A stretch of 64,000 nucleotides of DNA from Mucilaginibacter mallensis (GCF_900105165.1 NZ_LT629740.1:3720001-3784000), one strand, 5' to 3'; counted from the first letter of the stretch, positions 36,181 to 45,166 are shown. Notes: a model not told the origin generated them from the sequence alone. Numbers and translations are program-made.

Positions 36181-36441
36181 ATGAAACTGAAAAAGAACAT
36201 AGCCACAAGTGAGAACGGGTTTATTTTTAACCCGGCTACAGGCGATTCATTTTCAGGCAATGCAATGGCCTCGGAAATATTGCTGGCCATGAAGAATGGG
36301 GATACAGAAGCGCAGATAAAACAACACCTATTACAAAAATACGAAGTTAGCGCAACGCAGCTTAATCGCGATTGGGAGGATTGGATAGTACAGCTGAAAG
36401 AAGCTAATTTGCTGGAAGCCGCAATTTATGACAGCAAATAA
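36181..36441 (+). CDS. PqqD-family peptide-binding protein (RRE fold)
   Basis: An 86-aa PqqD-like protein: beta-rich N-terminus with FNPATGDSFSGNAMASEILL (15-34), then helices with KQHLLQKYEVSATQLNRDWE and a final helix EDWIVQLKEANLL. PqqD-type domains are small winged-helix RiPP recognition elements that bind leader peptides and hand them to modifying enzymes. No peptide precursor or radical-SAM enzyme is seen nearby. The gene overlaps the ATP-grasp start by 14 bp, so both are translationally coupled. The partner peptide is unknown; the N-terminus of the downstream decarboxylase is a candidate (see findings). Confidence 0.82.
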   Translation: MKLKKNIATSENGFIFNPATGDSFSGNAMASEILLAMKNGDTEAQIKQHLLQKYEVSATQLNRDWEDWIVQLKEANLLEAAIYDSK

Positions 36442-37483
36442 CTACTCCGGACTTTGTATTGGGGTAACCGGCCTTAATGCCAATGATAACCCAGGCCCAG
36501 GCGTAGCAGTAATAAGAGCGCTTAAGGAAGGATTGGGTGCCGGGCTCAGGATCATAGGTTTATCTTATGAATCGCTAGAGCCGGGGATATATATGCATGA
36601 TATGGTTGATAAAACCTACAGCATACCCTACCCAACCGAAGGAACTGCCGCACTGTTCGAACGTTTAACTTATATAAATGATAAGGAACAGCTCAATTTC
36701 ATCATCCCCAATTTTGATGCTGAACTACATAATTTTATAAAGCTTGCCCCGCAATTGCAACAAATAGGTATCCGTACCTTTTTGCCATCAATTGAGCAAT
36801 TGATGCTTAGGGATAAGGTTAATTTATATGACTTCGGTCAAAAGAACGGGTTTCATGTGCCTACTGATCATAAGTTATACGCAGCCGATGATGTTCAAAA
36901 GGCTACAGAGGAGCTTGGTTTCCCGGTAGTGGTGAAAGGGAAATTTTATGAGGCCTACATCGCTCACAACAAAGAGGCGGTAATAAAGGCATTTAACCAA
37001 TTAGCAGCAACATGGGGTTACCCGGTTATAGCGCAGCAGTATATTAAAGGAACTGAAATAAATATAGCTGCATTAGGCGATGGAGATGGCAACAACAACA
37101 GCATTGTGCCTATGCGGAAATTGTATATTACTGATAAAGGAAAAGCCTGGGCAGGTGTAACCATTGAGGATGCAGCGCTGATAGCGCTGGCGGATAAGTT
37201 TGCCAAAGCAACCAACTGGCGGGGAGGCTATGAACTGGAGATCATGCGCGATGCGGATGACAAACTGTTCATATTGGAGATTAATCCCCGGTTCCCGGCC
37301 TGGATATACCTTACGGCAGCAGCGGGGCAAAACCAGCCACTTGCATTGGTAAAAATGGCTTTAGGTGAAAAACTTAACCGTTTTGAGGAATACCAGGCAG
37401 GCAAACTATTTATCAGGCATTCATGGGACCAGGTAGTTGATATTGCCGATTTTCAACGAATATCAGCACTTGGCGAATTATAA
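36428..37483 (+). CDS. ATP-grasp ligase, CarB/PylC-like
   Basis: 351-aa ATP-grasp enzyme. The N-terminal Rossmann-like preATP-grasp part begins IGVTGLNANDNPGPGVAVIR; the ATP-grasp core has FPVVVKGKFYEAYIA (nucleotide-binding Lys) and QQYIKGTEINIAALGDG, and the metal-binding end is LEIMRDADDKLFILEINPRF. The closest type I can name is the carbamoyl-phosphate-synthase/PylC group, which forms amide or acyl-phosphate bonds. It is coupled to the PqqD gene by a 14-bp overlap and is followed 15 bp later by the decarboxylase gene. It could join an amino acid to a carrier or peptide; the substrate is unknown. Confidence 0.82.
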   Translation: MTANNYSGLCIGVTGLNANDNPGPGVAVIRALKEGLGAGLRIIGLSYESLEPGIYMHDMVDKTYSIPYPTEGTAALFERLTYINDKEQLNFIIPNFDAELHNFIKLAPQLQQIGIRTFLPSIEQLMLRDKVNLYDFGQKNGFHVPTDHKLYAADDVQKATEELGFPVVVKGKFYEAYIAHNKEAVIKAFNQLAATWGYPVIAQQYIKGTEINIAALGDGDGNNNSIVPMRKLYITDKGKAWAGVTIEDAALIALADKFAKATNWRGGYELEIMRDADDKLFILEINPRFPAWIYLTAAAGQNQPLALVKMALGEKLNRFEEYQAGKLFIRHSWDQVVDIADFQRISALGEL

Positions 37484-37498
37484 AGAGATAAGATCATC

Positions 37499-38845
37499 AT
37501 GCAAAAACTTGTTTACGAACGGCCATATATAAAAAAACTCACTGCTGGTGTCATGAATAAATTTGGCAGTCGCAGTGGTGGCAAGCCATTTGAATATATC
37601 GATAATGTATCAGTAAAAAGCCTGATCGCCTCTTATGGTTCGCCACTATTCGTATTATCAGAAAAGCAGATCCGCCGTAATTACCGTGCGGCGTACAGGG
37701 CATTCAGCACACGCTACCCAAAAGTGCAGTTTGCCTGGAGCTACAAAACCAATTACCTGAACGCAGTCTGCAATATCTTTCACCAGGAAGGCAGCTGGGC
37801 CGAGGTGGTATCAGGCTTTGAATACCAAAAAGCTTTGGGTAATGGCGTACCGGGCAATAAAATCATATTCAACGGCCCGGGTAAAACAGCAGATGAACTG
37901 TTACTGGCTATTGAAAACGATTCGCTCATCCATATAGATCATCTGGAAGAATTAAACCAATTAATCATCCTCGCCGAAGGCAAGCCAAACAAGCCCCGCG
38001 TGGGCATCAGGGTAAATATGGATACCGGCATATACCCTATTTGGGATCGCTTTGGCTTTAATTATGAGAGTGGCGATGCATGGGCAGCGATATTAAAAGT
38101 TATAAATTCGGGCAAATTGCAACTGGCAGGCCTGCATTGCCATATAGGTACGTATGTACAAGTTACAGGCGCATACGGCATAGCGGCAGCAAAAATGGCC
38201 AGCCTGGCTTTGCGTTGTAAAGCTGAGTTACAACATACTATAGCTTACCTTGATATGGGTGGTGGTTTTCCATCAACCAACACGTTAAAGGGCTCTTATT
38301 TGCCGGGGACCGATACCATGCCAACTATTGATGATTTTGCAGAGGAAATAACCGGTATCTTAACAAAAGCAGGTTTCGCCCATGATGAATTACCACTGTT
38401 GATACTGGAAAGCGGCAGGGTGTTAATTGATGATGCCGGTTACCTGTTGGGTACTGTTATAGCCAATAAACGCCTGAGCGAGGGCAAACGGGCAACCATT
38501 GTTGATTTTGGTGTAAACGTGTTATTTACATCGTTTTGGTACGAGCACCAGATAAGTCCGGCGCAGGAATTTACCCCCAATATAGAAAACATGGTGGTTT
38601 ACGGCCCTTTGTGTATGAATATTGATGTAATACGCGAAAGTATTAACCTGCCACTATTAAACCCGGGCGATAATGTAGTAGTGCATAAAGTGGGTGCCTA
38701 TAATATGACCCAGTGGATGCAGTTTATAACCCTGCGGCCTGCCGTGGTGCTTATTGATGAGCAGCAACAGGTACACCTTATAAAGGCAAAGGAAACGCTG
38801 GATTATATAGAGCGTGACGAGCATGTGCCGGGGCATTTAAAATAA
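37499..38845 (+). CDS. Fold-type III PLP-dependent decarboxylase-like enzyme (DapDC/ODC type, Y4yA-like)
   Basis: 448-aa alanine-racemase-fold PLP enzyme. The PLP lysine is Lys83 in WSYKTNYLNAV; the phosphate-binding loop is DMGGGFPS, then ESGR (Glu304), the substrate-site GPLCMNID and GAYNMTQW. All catalytic landmarks of the diaminopimelate/ornithine decarboxylase family are present. The first 30 residues precede the usual start of this fold and contain YERPYIKKL-x2-G followed by MNKFG, which resembles an RRE-bound leader rather than an enzyme domain. It lies 15 bp after the ATP-grasp gene and 4 bp before the next gene. The true amino-acid substrate is not deducible. Confidence 0.82.
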   Translation: MQKLVYERPYIKKLTAGVMNKFGSRSGGKPFEYIDNVSVKSLIASYGSPLFVLSEKQIRRNYRAAYRAFSTRYPKVQFAWSYKTNYLNAVCNIFHQEGSWAEVVSGFEYQKALGNGVPGNKIIFNGPGKTADELLLAIENDSLIHIDHLEELNQLIILAEGKPNKPRVGIRVNMDTGIYPIWDRFGFNYESGDAWAAILKVINSGKLQLAGLHCHIGTYVQVTGAYGIAAAKMASLALRCKAELQHTIAYLDMGGGFPSTNTLKGSYLPGTDTMPTIDDFAEEITGILTKAGFAHDELPLLILESGRVLIDDAGYLLGTVIANKRLSEGKRATIVDFGVNVLFTSFWYEHQISPAQEFTPNIENMVVYGPLCMNIDVIRESINLPLLNPGDNVVVHKVGAYNMTQWMQFITLRPAVVLIDEQQQVHLIKAKETLDYIERDEHVPGHLK

Positions 38846-38849
38846 CCAA

Positions 38850-41009
38850 GTGAAAAACAGGACTCAATTATTTATAAAGGCTGTTGTAAATAGCTATGCC
38901 ATTTTGTTTTTCTCGCAAAATAAAGTGCTTGGGGCTATTTTGTTGCTGGTAAGTTTTTTTAATCCTGTGGCAGGGCTTTGTGGCTTATGCTGTGTTGTAT
39001 TCTCATTAGCTGTAACAAATCTACTCGGCTACCGGACAGAAACCATAAATGCAGGTATTTACAGTTTTAACAGTTTGTTATTGGGCATAGCCTTCGGCAG
39101 CTTTTACAATGTAAATGGAGTTTTTTACGTATGGCTGGCTTTGGCCTGTTTGTTTACCACTATAGTAAGTGTTGCTTTGGTTGAAAGGCTGGGCAGATCG
39201 GGTTTGCCGGTTTTATCATTACCGTTCATTTTTTGCTTTTGGATTGTTTTGCTGGCTGCCAACAGCGTATTCCATACCGGCCTTGAACCTAAAAGCAGCT
39301 ACATTTTAGGTGAGTTGTATAATGGAACAGGCAATTTGGGTAGTTTTCATGAGTATCTATATTTAAAATTACCCTTTTACCTTAACCTGTTCTTTCGCTC
39401 GCTAAGCGCCATCCTTTTTCAAAATAATGTAATAACGGGGATACTCATCAGTGTTGGGCTGCTTGTTCACTCCCGTATCACGTTCAGTCTGCTTATTATT
39501 GGTTTTATAACGGCCCTTTACTTCAATAATATCACCCATGTATATCCCGATGGCATCAGCTATTACCATTTAGGGGCTAATTTTATGCTTACGTCGGTAG
39601 CCATCGGCAGCTTTTTTACTATACCATCTTTGCGCTCCTATCTGTGGGCAATTGTGTGTGTATTGATAGTGTTTGTGCTGATAAACGCGCTCACTACATT
39701 GCTGAGCATTTATAATCTACCAGTGTTTTCATTGCCATTTTGCATTATTAATATCGGGTTTCTTTACTTTCTTTTATTGCGCAGATATCCCGGAAAACTG
39801 CAACTCGTGCCCATACAGCACTATTCGCCCGAACGTAATTTATACCAGTTCATCAACCAAAAAAGCCGGTTAAATGATCTTAAATATTTCAGGTTCTATT
39901 TGCCTTTTATGGGCAGCTGGACTGTTTCGCAAGGTTATGATGGCGATATCACCCACAAAGGCGATTGGGGCAAGGCCCTGGATTTTGTAATTGAGGACGA
40001 AGAAAAGCACACCTATAAACTTCCCGGCACTTTGCCGGAGCATTTTTATTGCTTTAACAAGCCTGTTTTGGCCTGCGCTGATGGTGTGGTAACTACTGTT
40101 ACAGATCATATAGAGGATAACATTATTGGCGAGGTAAACACCAAAGATAATTGGGGCAATACCGTAGTAATAAAACATCTGGATGGGTTGTATTCCAAGG
40201 TATCGCACCTTAAAAAAAAGTCAATAACTGTTAAGCCCGGCGATGTAGTAAAACAAGGCGACCAGATAGGGCTTTGCGGTAACTCCGGCCGCTCGCCCGA
40301 GCCGCATTTGCATTTCCAGGTGCAAACTACTTCTTATATTGATGCTAAAACCCTGGCCTATCCATTTGCCGGTTACATCAGCCGGGAAGCAAATAAAAAC
40401 AAGTTTAACAGCTTTGAAATTCCTGCAAAAGAGGATATTTTAAACCCGGTAAACATTAACACTTCCATAAAAAGAGCATTTGATTTTCCACCGGGATATA
40501 CGGCTACCATTACTTTAGCAACAGCTAAAGAATCTATCGAAGCCTTTACGGATGAATTTAATCAAACCTATTTTTATTGTAAAGAAACCGGAGCCATCGC
40601 TTATTTTATAAATAACGGTACCCTATTTTATTTCACCAGCTTTTATGGCGATAAAAATTCGTTGCTCTACTATTTCTATCTGTCGGCCTATAAAATTATC
40701 TTCAGCAGCGATGAGGATGTAATAGTTCATGACACATTGCCTGTGCAGCTATCAGCCAATAAATTACAGCTTTGGCTACAAGACCTGGTGGCACCGTTCT
40801 ATCGGTTTATCAGTATTAATTATAGCAGCCGTTATTTGCCGCAAAAAACAGGATTGGCTATAAAAGCTGTACAATTTAAACAGATATTTGGCAGGCAAAA
40901 GCAAACTATGACGGCTACCATAAATATAGTCGATAACAGCATACATGATTTTGATATTCAAATAAACGGACGCGATACTAAGGCTGAATGGATAAAAGAA
41001 AGTACTTAA
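38850..41009 (+). CDS. Fusion of a urea-transporter domain with an M23 peptidase domain
   Basis: 719 aa, GTG start four bases after the preceding stop. Residues about 10-315 form a UT-family urea channel-like domain with about ten membrane helices (FFNPVAGLCGL, INAGIYSFNSLLLGIAFG, LPFIFCFW). Residues about 360-500 form an M23/LytM zinc peptidase domain with THKGDWGKALDFV (His369), IKHLDGLYSKVSHL and EPHLHFQVQ (His486, His488). The last 200 residues are beta-rich and unassigned. The M23 part probably faces the periplasm. Known UT proteins pass urea or related amides; linking this to peptidoglycan or peptide cleavage is unusual. The end overlaps the next gene by 22 bp. Confidence 0.82.
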   Translation: MKNRTQLFIKAVVNSYAILFFSQNKVLGAILLLVSFFNPVAGLCGLCCVVFSLAVTNLLGYRTETINAGIYSFNSLLLGIAFGSFYNVNGVFYVWLALACLFTTIVSVALVERLGRSGLPVLSLPFIFCFWIVLLAANSVFHTGLEPKSSYILGELYNGTGNLGSFHEYLYLKLPFYLNLFFRSLSAILFQNNVITGILISVGLLVHSRITFSLLIIGFITALYFNNITHVYPDGISYYHLGANFMLTSVAIGSFFTIPSLRSYLWAIVCVLIVFVLINALTTLLSIYNLPVFSLPFCIINIGFLYFLLLRRYPGKLQLVPIQHYSPERNLYQFINQKSRLNDLKYFRFYLPFMGSWTVSQGYDGDITHKGDWGKALDFVIEDEEKHTYKLPGTLPEHFYCFNKPVLACADGVVTTVTDHIEDNIIGEVNTKDNWGNTVVIKHLDGLYSKVSHLKKKSITVKPGDVVKQGDQIGLCGNSGRSPEPHLHFQVQTTSYIDAKTLAYPFAGYISREANKNKFNSFEIPAKEDILNPVNINTSIKRAFDFPPGYTATITLATAKESIEAFTDEFNQTYFYCKETGAIAYFINNGTLFYFTSFYGDKNSLLYYFYLSAYKIIFSSDEDVIVHDTLPVQLSANKLQLWLQDLVAPFYRFISINYSSRYLPQKTGLAIKAVQFKQIFGRQKQTMTATINIVDNSIHDFDIQINGRDTKAEWIKEST

Positions 41010-42181
41010 TTCTCTTGTTTTTTATGGCGATGATACATTCGGCCAAAGCGCAGCTAAGTGCTTTGCAAGTGGCGGATAGTGTCTCAACTGATTTATACAA
41101 TGCAGGCAACTGGAAACAACTCATCGCCTACGGCAATCAATCCATAGCCACCGGGGTGGATTTTACCGGCCTGCGGCTTAGGGTTGCCTATGCTAACTTT
41201 ATAACCGGTGATTATAAACATGCTTTAAAACAATACAATAAAGTTTTAGCCAAAGACCCCTATAACATAACCGCACGTTATTACGCATATTACTGCAATA
41301 AATACCTTGCTGACGATCTGCACGCCACTTATAATTTATCCTATCTGGATAAGGAAACCCTGCACAAGGATGGCATTAATACACCAATATTCACTGATAT
41401 AAATGCTGAAACCGGCATCAAGCAAAATGATGATATTAACCGTAATAATGCATTTTATTCACGCGTTGGTATTGGTAACCGTATCGGCTGGCGATTACAA
41501 TTGGAGCAGTCTGCGGCGTATTTTGACCAGGGTATTTTTAAACTGTATGATGTTACCGACAGGCGCCGAACCACCACCACAACGTTACATCTTGCCGATC
41601 AGCAAAAGGAATATTATGCTAAACTGAGTTTTGCCGTAAACCAAAATATGGCAATTATTGGTTCTTATCATTATCTTAACACCAAATTTGATAACATTAC
41701 ATACAACAGCAATCTGGGTTTAATAGGTTTAAAATATACCGGCACGTATATTGATGCGCAAGCCGATGTTAATTTTGGCAGGCTTGATGCTGAGCCTTTG
41801 GAGCAATATAATGCTAAATTAACTTATTATCCTTTTGGTAATTTTAACTTATATACTATTAGCAGGGCATCGGTTAAAGAATTAAATTCGGACAGAAATT
41901 TTATTTTTGACCAAACGATAGGTTTTAAACTAATTAAAAACACCTGGCTCGAATCTTCTGTTGCATTGGGTAACCTGGATGATTATTTAGATGCGGATGG
42001 ATTGTATGTTTATAATGGCATTGATAACACTACATTTAAATGTGGCGAAGCGGCCTACTATCAGTTAAATAATAATGTGCAATTGCAATTAAACTATTTT
42101 TACGAAAGGAAGTCTGATGCATACCAGTCTTTAAAATATGATCAAAACTCAGTTACTGTAGGTATTGTATGGAAATTTTAA
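40988..42181 (+). CDS. TPR plus outer-membrane beta-barrel protein (YaiO-like)
   Basis: Exported 397-aa protein: signal peptide 1-21 (AKAQ), TPR-like helices (about 30-130; LRVAYANFITGDYKHALKQY), then a beta-barrel of about 250 residues ending in a C-terminal Phe (WKF), the usual signal for insertion by BAM. This arrangement corresponds to YaiO-type outer-membrane proteins. The gene overlaps the urea-transporter/M23 gene by 22 bp and the TPR gene by 13 bp. It may be the outer-membrane partner for export or uptake of whatever this operon makes. Confidence 0.78.
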   Translation: MDKRKYLILLFFMAMIHSAKAQLSALQVADSVSTDLYNAGNWKQLIAYGNQSIATGVDFTGLRLRVAYANFITGDYKHALKQYNKVLAKDPYNITARYYAYYCNKYLADDLHATYNLSYLDKETLHKDGINTPIFTDINAETGIKQNDDINRNNAFYSRVGIGNRIGWRLQLEQSAAYFDQGIFKLYDVTDRRRTTTTTLHLADQQKEYYAKLSFAVNQNMAIIGSYHYLNTKFDNITYNSNLGLIGLKYTGTYIDAQADVNFGRLDAEPLEQYNAKLTYYPFGNFNLYTISRASVKELNSDRNFIFDQTIGFKLIKNTWLESSVALGNLDDYLDADGLYVYNGIDNTTFKCGEAAYYQLNNNVQLQLNYFYERKSDAYQSLKYDQNSVTVGIVWKF

Positions 42182-42789
42182 AACGAAGTTTAATACTGGT
42201 TCCGATGTGTTTGCTGGTTGTAACTGTACATGCCCAAAGCAACGCAGTATTACAAAAGGCTTTCCATAACAGTTATACCGATGAATTGAACAAAAATTAT
42301 ACTGCCGCCATAAATGATATATCACCTTACTATACTGATAACAGTTACGAAATAAATATACGACTGGGCTGGCTGCATTATTTAAATCAAAACTATAACG
42401 CATCAAAAAGTTACTACCAAAAAGCGGTTACGCTTAAACCCAGCTCTATTGAGGCAAAGTTTGGCTTTGTAAAGCCTTTGTCTTTTTTGCAAAACTGGGA
42501 TAAGGTGCTTGAACAATATATGGCTATTTTAAAAATAGACCCGCAAAATACGCAAGCCAGTTATTGGGCAGGTATTATTTATTATAACCGTAAGCAATAT
42601 GATGCATCCATCAGGTTATTTAAAATGGTAGCTACTTTATATCCTTATGATTATGATGGCAACCACATGCTGGGGTGGTCGCTGCTAATGAATGGCAAAA
42701 AGGAAGAAGCTAAAGGTTATTTTGAAAAAGCCCTTATTATTAAACCCGGCGATGATTCAAGCGCAGATGGCTTGAGCAAGTGCAGATAA
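42169..42789 (+). CDS. Exported TPR-repeat protein
   Basis: 206 aa, signal peptide about 1-22 (VHAQ). At least four TPR units can be seen (RLGWLHYLNQNYNASKSYYQ, FLQNWDKVLEQYMAIL, WAGIIYYNRKQYDASIRLF, MLGWSLLMNGKKEEAKGYFE). It shares the TPR style of the preceding gene's N-terminus, suggesting that the two proteins act together in the periplasm. Last gene of the plus-strand block; a strong terminator follows 22 bp later. Confidence 0.8.
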   Translation: MEILKRSLILVPMCLLVVTVHAQSNAVLQKAFHNSYTDELNKNYTAAINDISPYYTDNSYEINIRLGWLHYLNQNYNASKSYYQKAVTLKPSSIEAKFGFVKPLSFLQNWDKVLEQYMAILKIDPQNTQASYWAGIIYYNRKQYDASIRLFKMVATLYPYDYDGNHMLGWSLLMNGKKEEAKGYFEKALIIKPGDDSSADGLSKCR

Positions 42790-42810
42790 GACATTTTTAG
42801 AAAATCAAGC

Positions 42811-42847
42811 ATAAGAAAAGCTATCCAATTGGGATAGCTTTTCTTAT
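42811..42847. terminator. Strong bidirectional rho-independent terminator
   Basis: A perfect 16-bp stem (42811-42826 with 42832-42847) with a 5-nt loop lies between the convergent ends at 42789 and 42878. The stem base is A/T-rich, giving T-rich tails in both directions. It closes the PqqD-to-TPR operon. Confidence 0.9.
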
Positions 42848-42877
42848 TTATAAATTTATAAAACAGGATAACAGGGG

Positions 42878-43798
42878 TTATTTTAGGGTAACACTTTTTA
42901 TAAATGTGCCGCTTGAGTTAAACGCTATGGCGTAACGTGTATTATTAGCATCAATAAATACTACATAGTCTTCAACTGTGCTGCCTTTCAGTATTTCAAA
43001 AGCGTTATCGAACACATAGCCGGGATAGGTAGTTGTTAAATAGGTAGTTATACTGGTTAAAAGATCAGCCTCCTTTATAGGTTTTTGTGGTTCAAAAGGC
43101 AGAACTTCAATCCGGTTCACAAATTTTAGTTTGGCGGAGAAATTGGTCACAAATAAACTATTATCCTTGCTGATGATGGTATAACTGCTGTCGGGGTTTA
43201 TTACCGCGTGTAAAAGCGTATCGGCAGGGTAATTTGCTTTAAAATAAGCGGTGATTGTGGCTGGCAACGCGCTGATAGCCACGGTGTCCTGATGCATGCC
43301 ATTACGGTTACCAAACGGGCCGCCGGGGTGCCATGGCTGACCTGACTTCATATCCTTCATGTCCATTTGCTCCAATACTGCAATAAAAGTTCCGCTGGAA
43401 TCAAATTTAAGCGCAACGGGCTTGCCATTGTATTTTATGACCACTACATAACCGTCAACACTGCCTGATTGGGTTAACGTTTTAAAGGCCCTTAAAAACG
43501 TATAGCCCGAATAATTAGCAGTTAAATAAGTACCGACAGCGGTTGGCAAACTGCTGAATGCGATGGAATCAGGCTTGCCACCCTTTGGATAACACTTAAT
43601 CGCATAAAGTGTATCACTGCTGCCGGTTGAATCAGTTACGGCAAGTGATATGCCTTGCACACTGCTTAATGCCGTTGATGTAATTGTTGTTGATGTTGTT
43701 GAAGAGCTGCTTTTTGTTGATTTAGCAGCATCTTTTGAACATGAAGAAAACAATAGCAGCATGCCTGCTGCTATTAAAAATGCGTAATTCTTTTTCAT
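42878..43798 (-). CDS. PepSY-like (DUF2874) lipoprotein with three repeats
   Basis: 306-aa lipoprotein with lipobox FSSC (Cys about 20) and a Ser/Thr-rich linker (about 22-50). Three repeats of the Bacteroidetes PepSY-like fold follow (LPTAVGTYLTANYSGYTFL; LPATITAYFKANYPADTLL; LTSITTYLTTTYPGYVF), each ending with an IxFNSSGTFI-type strand. Such proteins are surface or periplasmic; their function is unknown and peptidase inhibition is only a guess from the PepSY name. It appears to be a single-gene unit. Confidence 0.78.
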   Translation of the reverse strand: MKKNYAFLIAAGMLLLFSSCSKDAAKSTKSSSSTTSTTITSTALSSVQGISLAVTDSTGSSDTLYAIKCYPKGGKPDSIAFSSLPTAVGTYLTANYSGYTFLRAFKTLTQSGSVDGYVVVIKYNGKPVALKFDSSGTFIAVLEQMDMKDMKSGQPWHPGGPFGNRNGMHQDTVAISALPATITAYFKANYPADTLLHAVINPDSSYTIISKDNSLFVTNFSAKLKFVNRIEVLPFEPQKPIKEADLLTSITTYLTTTYPGYVFDNAFEILKGSTVEDYVVFIDANNTRYAIAFNSSGTFIKSVTLK

Positions 43799-43973
43799 TT
43801 TAATAGAGATTTTATAGGGGTTTAAAATTTGTATTAAAAATAAAGGGCCGCCAATTCAAAGCTCGAAATGAATCGATTAACGCGTGCTTTAAATCGATGA
43901 ATAAAGTGTTGGTGAAATTACATAACGAAAGGATGATGCTACCTCATTAATTGAAGAGCACAAAGTTGCAATT

Positions 43974-44000
43974 CACAGCTTACGTAAACTGTAAGCTGTG
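43974..44000 (-). terminator. Hairpin downstream of the Gfo/Idh gene
   Basis: Arms 43974-43983 and 43991-44000 pair perfectly over 10 bp with a 7-nt loop, 48 bp past the Gfo/Idh stop on the minus strand. The T tract is weak. Confidence 0.5.
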
Positions 44001-44047
44001 TATCTGGCTACTATAAGGTTAGCGCCTTGGCTGATAGTAATAGATTA

Positions 44048-45166
44048 TTAAATAGAGATCCCGATCTTTTTACCTGTTTTTGCAGCAAGATATATCGCGT
44101 CGATCACCTTCAAGTCCCTGATTGCTTCCTGCCCGTCAATCGGTACAACAGGCTGCATTCCATCAAACAGGATGGCTGCCATCTCGTCCATCTGCACTGT
44201 TTGGTGGTTGGTTACCGGCTGCGTCAATTCGCCAGCATTCGTATGCCCGATTATCGGCCCATAACCTGTTGATGGCTGCATCTCCGCATAACCCTTTTCG
44301 CCGTTCAGGAAAAACTTGTCCAGGTAGTTCATATGGTAAGTAGACAAACAAGATGCTACTGCGCCACTCGGAAAGCCAAATTGAAATTGTATGGTTTCAT
44401 CTATGCCCTCCCTAAATTTAACCGGGTCGGTCTTAGTTTCCTGGGCCGTAACCCAAACAGGTTCTTCGCCTACCATGTAACGGGCGCCATTCACGGCGTA
44501 AATACCTATATCCATCATTGATCCGCCTCCCGACAGTTGCTTATTCAAACGCCATTGTGTAGGGTCGCCAATAGTAAACCCGCATAGCCCCTGAAAGAAA
44601 GTGATCTTTCCAAAGTCGCCCGCTTTTCTTTTACGGATCACCTCCAATGTTTTGGGTTCAAAATGCATCCGGTAACCTACCAGTAATTGCACATTCGCCG
44701 CTTTACAGGCATCTGCCATCTCCTGCCCTTTTTTAGCATTTATAGCCATTGGCTTTTCGCAGATCACATGTTTGCCTGCTTTGGCTACACGTATCACCTG
44801 GTCATGATGCAGGGCATTAGGTGTTATTATGTACACCGCGTCGATATCGGGGTTGTCCTTAATAGCATCAAAATTCTCATAATTGTAGCAGTTCTTTTCT
44901 GGTATACCATACCTGCTCTGCCAGTCGGTGATCTTGGAGGGTGTACCGCTGATCACACCAACCAATTTAGCTCGTGTACATGAAAGCATGGCTTCAGCTA
45001 CCCTTGTACCGTAACTTCCCAGGCCCATAATGGCTACCCGCAGTACGCGGCCCTCATTAACTGCTTTAGCTGCCACAGGCCTGTCAGCCCATGATAAAAC
45101 CGGAGCCAGTTGCAGTGCTAAACTGGCCAGGCCTGCTTTTTTCAAAAAATCTCTCCTGGTATTCAT
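44048..45166 (-). CDS. Tat-exported Gfo/Idh/MocA-family oxidoreductase
   Basis: NAD(P)-dependent sugar or polyol dehydrogenase family. The N-terminus is a twin-arginine signal (NTRRDFLKKAGLASLAL), so it is exported folded with cofactor, as in glucose-fructose oxidoreductase. The Rossmann motif is VAIMGLGSYGTRVAEAM (about 44-60), the catalytic EKP is in HVICEKPMAINAKKG, and the C-terminal domain has GGGSMMDIGIYAVNGARYM. Length 372 aa is typical. It is divergent from the GH9 gene with 225 bp between, so they may share control. Substrate unknown. Confidence 0.88.
   Translation of the reverse strand: MNTRRDFLKKAGLASLALQLAPVLSWADRPVAAKAVNEGRVLRVAIMGLGSYGTRVAEAMLSCTRAKLVGVISGTPSKITDWQSRYGIPEKNCYNYENFDAIKDNPDIDAVYIITPNALHHDQVIRVAKAGKHVICEKPMAINAKKGQEMADACKAANVQLLVGYRMHFEPKTLEVIRKRKAGDFGKITFFQGLCGFTIGDPTQWRLNKQLSGGGSMMDIGIYAVNGARYMVGEEPVWVTAQETKTDPVKFREGIDETIQFQFGFPSGAVASCLSTYHMNYLDKFFLNGEKGYAEMQPSTGYGPIIGHTNAGELTQPVTNHQTVQMDEMAAILFDGMQPVVPIDGQEAIRDLKVIDAIYLAAKTGKKIGISI

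Noticed and set aside
36181..38845. Lasso-peptide or PQQ biosynthesis cluster
   Set aside because: PqqD-like protein is present, but there is no precursor peptide, no radical-SAM PqqE, no PqqC, no B2 protease or lasso cyclase.
38850..41009. Urease or urea-metabolism locus
   Set aside because: A UT-like domain is present, but no urease subunit, nickel chaperone or urea carboxylase lies nearby.
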